Positions 37,347 to 46,866 of a stretch of DNA of 61,353 nucleotides are shown here, piece by piece. The stretch lies in the NCBI GenBank assembly GCA_007120305.1, contig SKNW01000037.1, positions 1 through 61,353 of the forward strand, written 5' to 3'. Position numbers and translations under genes: made by a program. The notes below the pieces were generated by a model. It was not told the DNA's origin and did not search any database. It saw only the letters and a list, made by a program, of their open reading frames with translations. Numbering within the stretch: position 1 is the first letter of the stretch; each line of letters starts with the position of its first letter. Source of the stretch: Gemmatimonadota bacterium (GTDB taxonomy: Bacteria; Gemmatimonadota; Gemmatimonadetes; Longimicrobiales; Gaopeijiaceae).

Positions 37347-38231
37347 TCAGGGCGAACTGTGGGGGGACGATGGAATTCTCACGTCGGACGACCCCACCGC
37401 AAGGGCCAGCCCATCTCGTCCCATCTCCACCCGCCCCGTATACCCCGCCTGCCGCAGGAGGTCCGGGAGCTTGTCCGGATGGACCTCGGGATAGAGATGC
37501 ACCGGAATCAGGACCTCCGGTGCCGCCGTCTGGGCCATCTCGGCCAGGCTCACCGGCGAGAGGTGAAGACCTGCGTCATCCGGAGCCCGGAGGGCGCACT
37601 CGGCCACCAGCACCCGGACTCCCTGAAAGAAGGCACCGAGTTCGGGGAAGGGGCCCGTGTCCCCGGTATACCCCACGCCCACCCCGCGGGCCTCCAGCCT
37701 CCAGGCAAGGGCCTCGGGGGAGTGCCGAGCCGGATGGGCGACCAGTTCCAGACCCGCCGCCTCGTCCCTCCATCGCTCCCCTGGCTCCACCTCGTGCACC
37801 GTCAGCGGGAATCCCGGACCCAGGATCCAGTCCCCGAAGGCAGCGGCCAGACCTTCCATCCGCCGCAGGAGTCCCACCGGCCCCAGGATGCGGAGCGGAA
37901 GTCCGCGAGCGTCCCCGTCCTCGCCCCGTGCCCCCCACCGCAGCGCCCAGAGGACAGGGGCCAGGTCGCCGATGTGGTCGGCATGAAAGTGGCTGATCAC
38001 CACGTGAGTGAGCTCCCGCCAGGGAAGGCCGTCCCGCCCCATTCCATGCAGGGTCCCGGATCCGCAGTCCAGGAGAAGCCGAAACGCCTCGGCCTCCGCC
38101 TCGACCTTTGCCTCCCCGGTGGCCTCGGCCGAGACCCAGTGGCCGGAGGAGCGGCGAGTGTCGTCAGGGAGGAGCACGCCGGAGCCGATGATCCCGACGC
38201 GGACGGGCAGGACGGGAGGTGACCGGTTCAT
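37347..38231 (-). CDS. MBL-fold hydrolase, ribonuclease Z-like
   Basis: LLLDCGSGTLHGM; THVVISHFHADHIGDLAPVLWAL; VGYTGDTGPFPEL; VLVAECAL. Confidence 0.9.
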   Translation of the reverse strand: MNRSPPVLPVRVGIIGSGVLLPDDTRRSSGHWVSAEATGEAKVEAEAEAFRLLLDCGSGTLHGMGRDGLPWRELTHVVISHFHADHIGDLAPVLWALRWGARGEDGDARGLPLRILGPVGLLRRMEGLAAAFGDWILGPGFPLTVHEVEPGERWRDEAAGLELVAHPARHSPEALAWRLEARGVGVGYTGDTGPFPELGAFFQGVRVLVAECALRAPDDAGLHLSPVSLAEMAQTAAPEVLIPVHLYPEVHPDKLPDLLRQAGYTGRVEMGRDGLALAVGSSDVRIPSSPHSSP

Positions 38232-38241
38232 GCGGGAAGCT

Positions 38242-41200
38242 TCATGCCGGCGTGATTCCGGCGACCTCGAGGGCATCCTCCAGCTTCACCCCGACGATCC
38301 GGCTGACGCCCGGCTCCTCCATGGTCACCCCGTAGATCCAGTCCGCGGCCTCGATGGTGCGCGGGTTGTGGGTGATGACCACGAACTGGGTGTCGGCCTT
38401 GAACTCCTGCAGGAGATGGATGAACCGCCCGATATTGGATTCGTCGAGGGGGGCGTCCACCTCGTCCAGCACGCAGAAGGGCGAAGGCTTGACGAGGTAG
38501 ATGGCGAAGAGGAGCGCCAGCGCCGTGAGCGCCCGTTCGCCACCGCTCAGCAGGTCAATGCGCTGGGTCTTCTTCCCCCGGGGAGATGCCTGGATCTCGA
38601 TGAGAGAGTCCAGGGGATCCTCGGGGTCCTCCAGCCGGAGATCGCATTCTCCGCCCTGGAAGAGTCGGAGGAAGGTGGAACGGAAGTTCTCCCGGATCTT
38701 TTCGAACGTCTCGTTGAAGAGACGGGTGGCGGTGAGGTTGATCTCGCGAATGGCGGCCCGGAGGTCGTTGCGGGCCTTGACCAGGTCCTCGTGCTGCTCC
38801 TTCAGGAAGGCGAGGCGGGCACTCTCCTCCTCATGCTCTTCCACGGCCAGCTGGTTCACCGGACCCAGCCGTTCCAGGGCCTCGGCGACCTCGCGGGCCG
38901 CGGTCCGCAGCTCCTCCTCGGACCCTTCCACCTCGGCGGCCTCCTGGAGGAGCTGGGGCATGGGGCGTCCCCATTCCCCCTCGAGGCGCTCCTGGATGCG
39001 ACCGATACGACCGTCCAGCTCGCCGGCCTCGAGCTCAAGACGGTGTCGGCGGTCCGACGCCGCCCGCTCCGCGTCCCGAGCCTCCCTGGCCGCGCGCTCG
39101 GCCGCCGTCGTGGTCTCGTCCAGCTCCACCCAGGCTCGATCCAGCCCCGCCAACCTCGCCTCCGCCGCCTCCCGCTTTCCGAACAGGGCCTCCAGGGCCA
39201 CCTGACCCTCCCGTCGGGTTCGCGTGGCAGCCTCCACCTGCGACCGGAGATCCGTCTCTTCCCGGTCGAGGGCCTCCAGGCGGCGTTCCGCCGCGGCAGA
39301 GGCAGCCTCCAGGTCGCGAAGCCGCTCCGCGAACCGGGTTCGATCCGCCTGGAGCCGCGCCTCCTCTACCCCGAGGCGGGATTCCTCGGCTCGAGCGGAT
39401 TCCCACGCGGCCTGAATCTCCTCCACACGGCCCCGGGCCGCCGTCCGTGCGGCCTCCAGTTCAGCCCGCTCGGTCTCGAGTCCGGCCTGCTCGCGACGCG
39501 CCGTATCGGCCCGTTCGGAGGCGCGAGCCAGCGCGGTGCGGGCCATTTCCGTCTGTCGGCCCACGTCCTCGAGAACCCGGAGGATCCGCTCCCGCCGGTG
39601 CGTGCGGGCCGCCTCCTCGGCGCGGGCCTCCCGGTGGGCATCCTCGGCGTCGCGAAGGGCACGCTGGGCCTGCTCCAGAGCCTCCTCGGCCGCACGGAGC
39701 TCGGCCTGGGCGGCCTCTCGGCCCTCCCGGGCGTCGCGGGTATGCCGCTCGGCTTCGTCGGCTTTCGTTCGGAGGGCGCGAAGTTGCGCCTTCCGCTCCA
39801 GGAGTCCACTCGAGCCCTCCGGGTTCCCGAGGCGCACCACCCCCCGGGCATCCACCACCACGCCTCCCCGGCTGACGCGGAACCCGGAGCCCGAAGGGAG
39901 GTCGTCCGCTTCTTCCCCGCCCTCGGCCTCGGCCAGCTGGACCCCCGCGAGGAGGGCGCGGATCCAGGAGGCGCCGGCTCCCCGTGGCTCCACCTGGGCG
40001 AGCAGACCCCTGCGCCCTTCGGCTGGCGCCTCCGCGGGAAGCTCGGACTCCGGAGGCAGGGCATCCAGGGGGAGGAGCACGAGCCCTCCCCCCTTCTTCC
40101 ACGCGGTCCGGAACCAGCGGGTGGCCCGCCGCGCCGCCTCCGCATCCTCGACCACCACGGCCCGGGCCAGCGCCCCCAGCACGCGCTCGACCGCCTCCGC
40201 CAGTTCCACGGGAGTCGAGACGGCCTCCAGCAGGATCCCGTGAACACCGGCCACCTCGGCGGCCAGGAGGGCACGAACCACCGGATCCATCCCTTCCCTG
40301 TCCGATTCCATCCGCTCCAGCGCAGATCGACGACCCGCCAGGGTGGCACGCTGCTCCTGGGCGGCGTGCTCAGCCTTCCGCGCCCGGTCCACGGCCGTCC
40401 GGAGCTCGTCGAGCCGCGTCCTGCTGGCCTCTACCGCGGTCCTCGCTCCCTCCGCCTCCGCGGCCAGTTCAGTGATCCGGTCCGTGAAGAGGTCACCCTG
40501 GCCATCCATCTCGGCCAGATCGGATCGGGCCAGCGTCTCCTCCTCCTCCAGAAGCCGGATGCGGGTGCGCATCTCGTCGCTTCGCGCGTCGGCCCCCTCG
40601 GCATCTCCCCCGAGCTGGGCGTGGCGACGGGCAATCTCCCGCTCCCTTCCCTCCACCCGGTCCAACTCTTCCCGGGCCCCGGCCAGCCGGTCCCGAACCC
40701 GGGCCCCGACCTCCCGGGCCTCCGCCAGTGACGCGGCCAGGGCGGCAAGGCCCTCCTCCACCCCTTCATCCCGCCCATCGAGCCCCTGGCGTTCCTCCAG
40801 GGCCTCCCCCCGGCGGCGGCGGGCCTCCTCCCGCTCGCCGTGAAGCCGGCCCAGCCGCTGCTCCGCATTCTCTCCGCGCTCCGCCGCCACGGCCAGTTCC
40901 CGTTCCCAGGTCACCAGCTCGGACCGAAGGGCGTCCAGGGACCCGGCGGCCTCGCTTCGGCTTCGCTCGAGCCGGACCCGCTCCACGCGTAGCGTTTCCA
41001 GGCGGGTCTCGGAAGCCTGCAGGCCGGAGGACCGGGCCGTCGCGCTGGAGTCGTCGGACGCCAGCCCCGCAAGAATCTCCCGGCGGCGGGTCTCCAGGGT
41101 GTCGAGCTGGCGTCGGGCCAGCGACACCTCCGCTTCAAGGCGCCGACGACGAAGTTCCCCCCACCGCTCCGCCTTCCCCTTCTGTCGCGCCAGGGACCGA

Positions 41201-41805
41201 ACCTTGCTCTCGACTTCGCCCATCAGGTCCTCGAGACGCTGGAGGTCCACCTCCGCACGCTCGAGCCTCCTCCCCGCCGATCTCCGCCGATCCTTGTACT
41301 TCCCGATCCCCGCCGCCTCCTCGAAGAGCCCCCGACGCTCGTCGGCCCGCTCCGAGAGGATCGTGTCGATCATCCGGCTTTCGATGATGGAGTAGCCGCC
41401 GGATCCCAGCCCCGTGTCCCGGTAGAGGTCCTGGATGTCCCGGAGGCGGCACGGCGTTCGGTTCAGCCTGTACTCGCTTCCACCGTCGCGATAGACGGTG
41501 CGCGCGATCTCCACCTCGCCGAAGGGAACGGGAAGGGCCCCATCCTCGTTGGAGAGCTCCATGGCCACCGTCCCCCGGCTCACCGGGCGGCGGTGCACCG
41601 TTCCCTGGAAGATGGCCTCTTCCATCCGCGCCCCGCGGATTGCCGAGGCCCGCTGCTCACCCAGGACCCAGCGGATGGCGTCGGAGATGTTGGACTTGCC
41701 GCACCCGTTGGGCCCCACGATGGCCGTCAGACCGTCGTGAAAGAGAACCTCGGTACGGTCTGCAAACGACTTGAATCCGTGAAGTCGGAGCGCCCGAAGC
41801 TTCAT
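38242..41805 (-). CDS. smc: chromosome segregation protein SMC
   Basis: MKLRALRLHGFKSFADRTEVLFHDGLTAIVGPNGCGKSNISDAIRWVLGEQ; C-term LLSGGERALTALALLFAIYLVKPSPFCVLDEVDAPLDESNIGRFI. Confidence 0.97.
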   Translation of the reverse strand: MKLRALRLHGFKSFADRTEVLFHDGLTAIVGPNGCGKSNISDAIRWVLGEQRASAIRGARMEEAIFQGTVHRRPVSRGTVAMELSNEDGALPVPFGEVEIARTVYRDGGSEYRLNRTPCRLRDIQDLYRDTGLGSGGYSIIESRMIDTILSERADERRGLFEEAAGIGKYKDRRRSAGRRLERAEVDLQRLEDLMGEVESKVRSLARQKGKAERWGELRRRRLEAEVSLARRQLDTLETRRREILAGLASDDSSATARSSGLQASETRLETLRVERVRLERSRSEAAGSLDALRSELVTWERELAVAAERGENAEQRLGRLHGEREEARRRRGEALEERQGLDGRDEGVEEGLAALAASLAEAREVGARVRDRLAGAREELDRVEGREREIARRHAQLGGDAEGADARSDEMRTRIRLLEEEETLARSDLAEMDGQGDLFTDRITELAAEAEGARTAVEASRTRLDELRTAVDRARKAEHAAQEQRATLAGRRSALERMESDREGMDPVVRALLAAEVAGVHGILLEAVSTPVELAEAVERVLGALARAVVVEDAEAARRATRWFRTAWKKGGGLVLLPLDALPPESELPAEAPAEGRRGLLAQVEPRGAGASWIRALLAGVQLAEAEGGEEADDLPSGSGFRVSRGGVVVDARGVVRLGNPEGSSGLLERKAQLRALRTKADEAERHTRDAREGREAAQAELRAAEEALEQAQRALRDAEDAHREARAEEAARTHRRERILRVLEDVGRQTEMARTALARASERADTARREQAGLETERAELEAARTAARGRVEEIQAAWESARAEESRLGVEEARLQADRTRFAERLRDLEAASAAAERRLEALDREETDLRSQVEAATRTRREGQVALEALFGKREAAEARLAGLDRAWVELDETTTAAERAAREARDAERAASDRRHRLELEAGELDGRIGRIQERLEGEWGRPMPQLLQEAAEVEGSEEELRTAAREVAEALERLGPVNQLAVEEHEEESARLAFLKEQHEDLVKARNDLRAAIREINLTATRLFNETFEKIRENFRSTFLRLFQGGECDLRLEDPEDPLDSLIEIQASPRGKKTQRIDLLSGGERALTALALLFAIYLVKPSPFCVLDEVDAPLDESNIGRFIHLLQEFKADTQFVVITHNPRTIEAADWIYGVTMEEPGVSRIVGVKLEDALEVAGITPA

Positions 41806-42725
41806 TCCGCGAGGGCAGTCCGTCCCGGCAGGTCGAGGCCCGGAATCTCGAGCCATCCCAGCCAGAGCGCGCCGACGAGAATCAGCAGCAGGAGCAGGAG
41901 AACGAGGAGGAGCGACGCCAGAGAACGACGACGCGGCGATGCGCCTGCGGTCCCGGGGCCGGTCTCCCCCTCGGTCATCGATGAGGGTGCGAGAGGTCGG
42001 GTGACGGGAGTCCGCTTCTCCGCCAGGGACGTCTGGTCCGCCCGGGTGAGGCCGTCGACCGGACGCGCGGAACGGCGGGGTTCCTCGACGTTTCCGAAGG
42101 GCTGGGGCTCCGCCTTCGGCGCCACGGCCGACTCCGGGGTGAGAGCCGGATCCGCGGCCAGGGAATGGGAGGCGGGGTGGATCAGAGGATACGCCTCGAG
42201 GCCCTCCGCCGGATCGAGCCCCAGGCGGAAGACGCGGTCGGCCCGGGCGAGGAGAGGGGTCACGCCCTCCCGGTTCCCCGGGACAAGCAGGAGGACCACG
42301 CGGTCTTCAGAGCGAAACTGGGCAAGGAGGTGGGTCCACGCGCCATGGACCCAGGCCTGGGCTGCGTCCGGGACCACGGTGCCGGCTGGAATCAGGTCAA
42401 AGGGCTGGGAGGGGAGATCCATGGTCACCCGCTCCACCGAGGCGCCGTAGAACAGCGCGTCGGACAGTCCCTCCCGGGAGGTGACTCCGGATCCGGGAGG
42501 GAGGGAGGGGCCGCCGAAGTCCGCATCCACCACGAGGCAGGCCCGCCCACGATGGGACCAGCCCCGGGCGAGCGAGAAGACGGCCGACGGCGCCCATTCC
42601 CGCAACCGGGGGTCAACGACGAATGCCACGACCTCCCCGCCCTGCTCGGGGGGGAGGAGAAGTCCCTCGGGAAGCGTGCCGGCGTCGGGATCAAGCGCGA
42701 TGGTGCGACGCGAAGCTTCGGGCAT
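41802..42725 (-). CDS. ParA/CpsD-like degenerate P-loop protein with C-terminal TM helix
   Basis: Start placed at MPEASRRTIALD (ORF to 42815); ACLVVDADFGGPSLPPGSGVTSREGLSDALFYG...FDLIPAGTVVP resembles CpsD/BcsQ-type ATPases but Walker A (GKGGxGKS/T) is absent; C-term LASLLLVLLLLLLILVGALWLGWL. Confidence 0.65.
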   Translation of the reverse strand: MPEASRRTIALDPDAGTLPEGLLLPPEQGGEVVAFVVDPRLREWAPSAVFSLARGWSHRGRACLVVDADFGGPSLPPGSGVTSREGLSDALFYGASVERVTMDLPSQPFDLIPAGTVVPDAAQAWVHGAWTHLLAQFRSEDRVVLLLVPGNREGVTPLLARADRVFRLGLDPAEGLEAYPLIHPASHSLAADPALTPESAVAPKAEPQPFGNVEEPRRSARPVDGLTRADQTSLAEKRTPVTRPLAPSSMTEGETGPGTAGASPRRRSLASLLLVLLLLLLILVGALWLGWLEIPGLDLPGRTALAE

Positions 42726-42815
42726 CAGGGGGCGTCCGGCAGGAAGGTGGAACCGCTCCGGGCGCGGATTCGCGCCCACCGGCCGAAAGTAGGGCAGGCA
42801 GCCGGGAGCAGGCAA

Positions 42816-43250
42816 TTACCCCGAACGGGAAGGCGCGTCGTCGGGGGCAGACGAAGGGGTCTCATCTTCGAAGAATTGCACCGGGGCGTCGCCCCAGAGG
42901 CGTTCGAGCTGGTAGAATTCCCGCGCCGCCGGGTGGAAGATGTGAACGACATAGTCCACGAAGTCCAGGAGGACCCAGCGCCCCCCCTGGAGACCTTCCA
43001 CGTGATTGGGCCGATGTCCCTCGGCGCGCATGCGCTCCAGGACATGATCGGCGATGGCCCGGACCTGGATGTCCGAGTTCCCGGTGGCCAGAAGGAACCA
43101 GTCGGTGGCCGTGGAGATCCCCCGCAGGTCCATGGCCAGAACGTCCCCAGCCTTGCGCTCAAGGGCAAGTCCGGCGGCACGGGCCAGCACCTCGGGGAGA
43201 TCCTCGATGCGCTGCTCGCTCGATGGCGTGGAGGCTTCGTGCTCGTTCAT
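42816..43250 (-). CDS. rsfS: ribosome silencing factor RsfS
   Basis: ALERKAGDVLAMDLRGISTATDWFLLATGNSDIQVRAIADHV; VEGLQGGRWVLLDFVDYVVHIFHPAAREFYQLERLWGD. Confidence 0.95.
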   Translation of the reverse strand: MNEHEASTPSSEQRIEDLPEVLARAAGLALERKAGDVLAMDLRGISTATDWFLLATGNSDIQVRAIADHVLERMRAEGHRPNHVEGLQGGRWVLLDFVDYVVHIFHPAAREFYQLERLWGDAPVQFFEDETPSSAPDDAPSRSG

Positions 43251-43329
43251 GGCAACCTGGGCATGGAAGACGGGTGGAAACAGGAGGCCGGGCGCCGGAC
43301 CGTACCCGACCCGGTGCCCCGCTTCTGCC

Positions 43330-43794
43330 TCACCCCTCCTCGCGCTCGACCCGGACCTCGATCTCCACCTCGACTTCACCGTGGAGACGGAGGGGGACCT
43401 GGAAGGAGCCGAGGGTCTTGATGGGCTCCTCGAGGTCCACGCTCCTGCGCTCCACCTCGAAATCCAGCCCCCGGGCGTTCAGTTGATCGGCGATGTCTGC
43501 GCTGGTGATGGACCCGAAAAGCTTCGCATCCTCCCCTTCGCCACCGGCGCGAGCCTTGAAGGTCAGCACCACCGCGTCGAACTGGGAGGCACGGCGACGC
43601 GCTTCGAGGTAGTCGCGCTTGGCGCGCTCCCCTGCGCGAAGGTTCTCTTCCTCGATGCGCTTGAGGTTCCCCGCCGACGCCACGTAGGCCAGCCCCTGGG
43701 GGAGCAGGTAGTTCCGCCCGTACCCCGGCTTCACGGTCACCACGTCCCCGGCGTCGCCAAGATTTGCCACGGCCTGCTTCAGAATCAGCTTCAT
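43330..43794 (-). CDS. rplI: 50S ribosomal protein bL9
   Basis: MKLILKQAVANLGDAGDVVTVKPGYGRNYLLPQGLAYVASAGNLKRIEEE. Confidence 0.96.
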   Translation of the reverse strand: MKLILKQAVANLGDAGDVVTVKPGYGRNYLLPQGLAYVASAGNLKRIEEENLRAGERAKRDYLEARRRASQFDAVVLTFKARAGGEGEDAKLFGSITSADIADQLNARGLDFEVERRSVDLEEPIKTLGSFQVPLRLHGEVEVEIEVRVEREEG

Positions 43795-43811
43795 GTCGTA
43801 CTCCTTCGAGT

Positions 43812-44765
43812 CTATTCGGGCGCGGAACCCGCGTTCCGCGCCGCCCGAGCCCGGAGATCCAGCCATGCATCTCCGATCCCCACGGCCATGGCACCCGCCA
43901 GCACGACGGGCGCCGCCACCACCATTCCCACCACCAGCAGAAGCCCTCGCAGCCATGAGAGCCCTCCCCAAAGGTAGAGGAGGACTCCCGCGCCCCGAAG
44001 GGCAAAGAGCGCCCCCATGAATACCACCAGATTGGCGCCGGCACGCCCCCACCCCTCGCCCCAGCCAAAAACCAGGGCCAGGGCCAGCCCCGCGATCAGG
44101 ATCCAGATCATGGGATCCGGAAAACGGAACTCCTCCAGCCGCCCCAGACCCACCGAACGTCTTCCTTCGGCGTCACCACTTACCTGCAGATGCAGCCACC
44201 ATGCTCCACCCAGCCCCAGAAGGGTGGCGATCCCCGCCTGCGCAGGGAAGAGGAGGCGCTGAACCTCTGCCGTTCGCTGCGCCGCCTCGCGGAACCCGGC
44301 CCCACCTCCCTGCCACCCCTCGGTGAGCTCCAGGGTGGCGGCCATGCCGGCGTCAATCCGGGCGCCCACCAGGGCCTCCAGCGTCGCCCAGCCTCCGCTT
44401 CCCGCGAGCACCATTCCTGCCCATCCGGCCCCGACGAGGAGCCCGATCAGCGCCCGGTCCATGAAGGGTCGTCCCGGGCCTGCCAACGTCGCTGCCACGA
44501 ACCCTCCGGCCACCATCAGCGACCACCCCCGGTCCACATCGGGCAGTCCGCCGCCTCCTCCCCCGAGAAGAACGAGGGCCAGCAGGACCGCGCCGACCAC
44601 GAGGCTCCTGGCAGGGACCCCCGGAAGAAGGAGACCGAAGAGCGCCAGCGGGAGCAGGACCGGAAGTACCGGGCTCCCCACCGATAGCACCAGGCAGCCT
44701 GCCAGCAGGGCCAGGCCGCGGAGGCCGGGACGCCCCCCGGGCGAGGAGGGCGCCCCTGCCTCCAT
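43812..44765 (-). CDS. DUF2232/YybS-like membrane protein
   Basis: Multi-TM, start placed at MEAGAPSSPGGRPG; located between S18 and L9 as is typical for DUF2232 proteins. Confidence 0.7.
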   Translation of the reverse strand: MEAGAPSSPGGRPGLRGLALLAGCLVLSVGSPVLPVLLPLALFGLLLPGVPARSLVVGAVLLALVLLGGGGGGLPDVDRGWSLMVAGGFVAATLAGPGRPFMDRALIGLLVGAGWAGMVLAGSGGWATLEALVGARIDAGMAATLELTEGWQGGGAGFREAAQRTAEVQRLLFPAQAGIATLLGLGGAWWLHLQVSGDAEGRRSVGLGRLEEFRFPDPMIWILIAGLALALVFGWGEGWGRAGANLVVFMGALFALRGAGVLLYLWGGLSWLRGLLLVVGMVVAAPVVLAGAMAVGIGDAWLDLRARAARNAGSAPE

Positions 44766-44775
44766 CGTCGCTCCG

Positions 44776-45423
44776 TTACCGCTCGTGGTTCTGAACGTAC
44801 GGCAGAAGCGCCAGGAAGCGGGCCCGCTTGACCGCAACGCCCAGGTCGCGCTGGAACCTGGCCGTGACCTTGGTGGTCCGCTTGGGGAGGATCTTCCCCT
44901 GCTCGGTGATGAAGCGGGACAGGGTCGAGACGTCCTTGAAGTTCAGGAGCTCGATGCGGGGTCCCTCGACCCGGCGACGCTTCCCGCGCCCCCCGGAGAA
45001 CTCCGGCGGCGAGCCGTCGTGCGACCCGTACTCGTCGTCGTCCTCCTCCTCTTCGTCATCGTCGTCGTCGTCGTCGTCGCGCTTGCCGGCGGATTCGTGG
45101 ACCTCCGCCAGGATCGACATCCCTGAGGTGGGCTCGCCCTCGCTGAGAACGAGCAGGTACCGGAGAAGCTCGTCGTCGAGCTTGAGGATCCGCTCGAACT
45201 CGGGAAGAGCCTCGGCCTCGGCGAGGAACTGGGCCACCACGTAGCGCCCCTGGGACTGGTCGGCGATGGCGTAGGCCAGCTGCCGGATCCCCCAGTCGTC
45301 GACGGCGGTGATTTCGGAGCCTTCTGCCCCGGTCAGGAGTCCGTGGAACCGCTCGAGGCGGGCCTGGACGCCATCGTCGTCGAGGGCAGGGTGGAAGATG
45401 TAGACGACTTCGTAAGTGCGCAT
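44776..45423 (-). CDS. rpsF-rpsR: fused ribosomal protein bS6-bS18 with Asp/Glu-rich linker
   Basis: Single 215-aa frame: [30 protein letters not shown]...[34 protein letters not shown] (S6) - [21 protein letters not shown] - [54 protein letters not shown] (S18); junction re-read by reverse complement, no stop. Confidence 0.93.
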   Translation of the reverse strand: MRTYEVVYIFHPALDDDGVQARLERFHGLLTGAEGSEITAVDDWGIRQLAYAIADQSQGRYVVAQFLAEAEALPEFERILKLDDELLRYLLVLSEGEPTSGMSILAEVHESAGKRDDDDDDDDEEEEDDDEYGSHDGSPPEFSGGRGKRRRVEGPRIELLNFKDVSTLSRFITEQGKILPKRTTKVTARFQRDLGVAVKRARFLALLPYVQNHER

Positions 45424-45460
45424 GGAGCGTTGTCCCATGGTCCGTTGGAGAACACGGGCC

Positions 45461-45478
45461 CCGTCCGGAGGTGGACGG
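45461..45478 (-). promoter_or_regulatory. hairpin in the 5' leader of the bS6-bS18 gene (candidate S6:S18 leader element)
   Basis: CCGUCC-ACCUCC-GGACGG on the minus strand; lies between a candidate promoter and the start codon. Confidence 0.4.
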
Positions 45479-45495
45479 AGCGGGTCTAGCCGATG

Positions 45496-45524
45496 AAAAT
45501 AGCCCCGGCGGCCCGGAAGTTCAA
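45496..45524 (-). promoter_or_regulatory. candidate sigma70-like promoter for the bS6-bS18 gene
   Basis: Minus strand TTGAAC (45524-45519), 17-nt spacer, TATTTT (45501-45496); each hexamer 4/6 to consensus. Confidence 0.45.
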
Positions 45525-45544
45525 TGTCGGAGCCGCCGTCGACC

Positions 45545-46645
45545 TCAGACGTTGAAGCGGAACAGCATGATGTCCCCGTCCTTCACCAGGTACTCCTTCC
45601 CCTCCGACCGCATTTGCCCCTTCTCCCGGGCCGCCTTCAGCGAGCCCAGCGCCTCGAAGTCGGAGGTGTGAATCGTCTCGGCGCGGATGAAGCCGCGCTC
45701 GAAGTCGGAGTGGATGACCCCGGCGGCCTCAGGCGCCAGCGCCCCCTTCCGCACCGTCCAGGCGCGGGCCTCCTTCTCGCCCGCCGTGAAGAAGGTGATG
45801 AGTCCGAGCAGGTCGTACGTGGTCCGGATGAGGCGGTGGAGCCCCGGCTCGGCGAGCCCCAGATCGGCGAGAAACTCGCGGCGCTCCTCGGGATCCAGCT
45901 CGGCCAGCTCGGATTCGATGGCGGAACAGACGGCCACGATCTGCGCGCCCGGTTCCTCGGCCGTCACCACCTCCCGGAGCCTGGCCACGTGGGCATTCTC
46001 CCCGTCGGGCAGGTCGGACTCCGCCACGTTGGCGAGGTAGAGCACGGGCTTCGACGTGAGAAGGTGGAAGGACCGGAAAAGGGCCTGATCCTCGGCATCC
46101 ACCGTCACATCCCGGGCCGGACGCCCTTCCGCCAGCACGTTCAGTGTGCGATCAAGAAGAGCCAGCTCCCGGACCGCCTCCTTGTCTCCCCCCTTCGCCT
46201 TCTTGGCCACGCGGTCCCGCCGGCGCTCCACCGTGTCCAGGTCAGCCAGGGCAAGCTCGGTGTTCACCACGTCCCGATCCCGTGCCGGATCGACGTCGCC
46301 AAGCACGTGGGTGATGTCAGAATCCTCGAAGCAGCGAAGGACGTGGACGATGGCGTCGACCTCCCGGATGTTGCCCAGGAACTTGTTGCCAAGCCCCTCT
46401 CCCTCTGACGCCCCCTTGACCAGACCGGCAATGTCAACGAACTGCACCACGGTGGGGAGCCGGGCCCGTGCGCCTACAAGCTCGAAGATCCGGTCCAGGC
46501 GGGGGTCCGGCACCTCCACCGTCCCGACATTGGGATCGACGGTGCAGAACGGGTAGTTTTCGGAAGGAGCACCCTGGGCGGTCAGGGCATTGAAGAGGGA
46601 GGACTTCCCCACGTTGGGGAGCCCCACGATGCCGGCCTTGAGCAT
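45545..46645 (-). CDS. ychF: redox-regulated ATPase/GTPase YchF
   Basis: [52 protein letters not shown]-term [35 protein letters not shown]. Confidence 0.97.
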   Translation of the reverse strand: MLKAGIVGLPNVGKSSLFNALTAQGAPSENYPFCTVDPNVGTVEVPDPRLDRIFELVGARARLPTVVQFVDIAGLVKGASEGEGLGNKFLGNIREVDAIVHVLRCFEDSDITHVLGDVDPARDRDVVNTELALADLDTVERRRDRVAKKAKGGDKEAVRELALLDRTLNVLAEGRPARDVTVDAEDQALFRSFHLLTSKPVLYLANVAESDLPDGENAHVARLREVVTAEEPGAQIVAVCSAIESELAELDPEERREFLADLGLAEPGLHRLIRTTYDLLGLITFFTAGEKEARAWTVRKGALAPEAAGVIHSDFERGFIRAETIHTSDFEALGSLKAAREKGQMRSEGKEYLVKDGDIMLFRFNV

Positions 46646-46866
46646 GGTTGTTCGCTGGAAGGAAGCGGAGCGGCAGGGGAAAGGGCCCGCCGCGTGGGAG
46701 CGCGTGCCCGGAGCCCTGAAAGGTAGAGGGGCCCGGGGGAGGGGTCAAAGGGTCCGCCCCTGCAGATGCGCGGGGTTGCGGCCACGCATCGGAAAGGAGA
46801 CCTTTTCCCGGTTATCGAGCGACGTTACATCCTCGTTTCCTGGATTCCCCTGCAGGTACGGAGCTG

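Noticed and set aside
38008-40731. 907-aa plus-strand ORF
   Set aside because: Antisense to smc and the RNase Z-like gene; no domain recognised.
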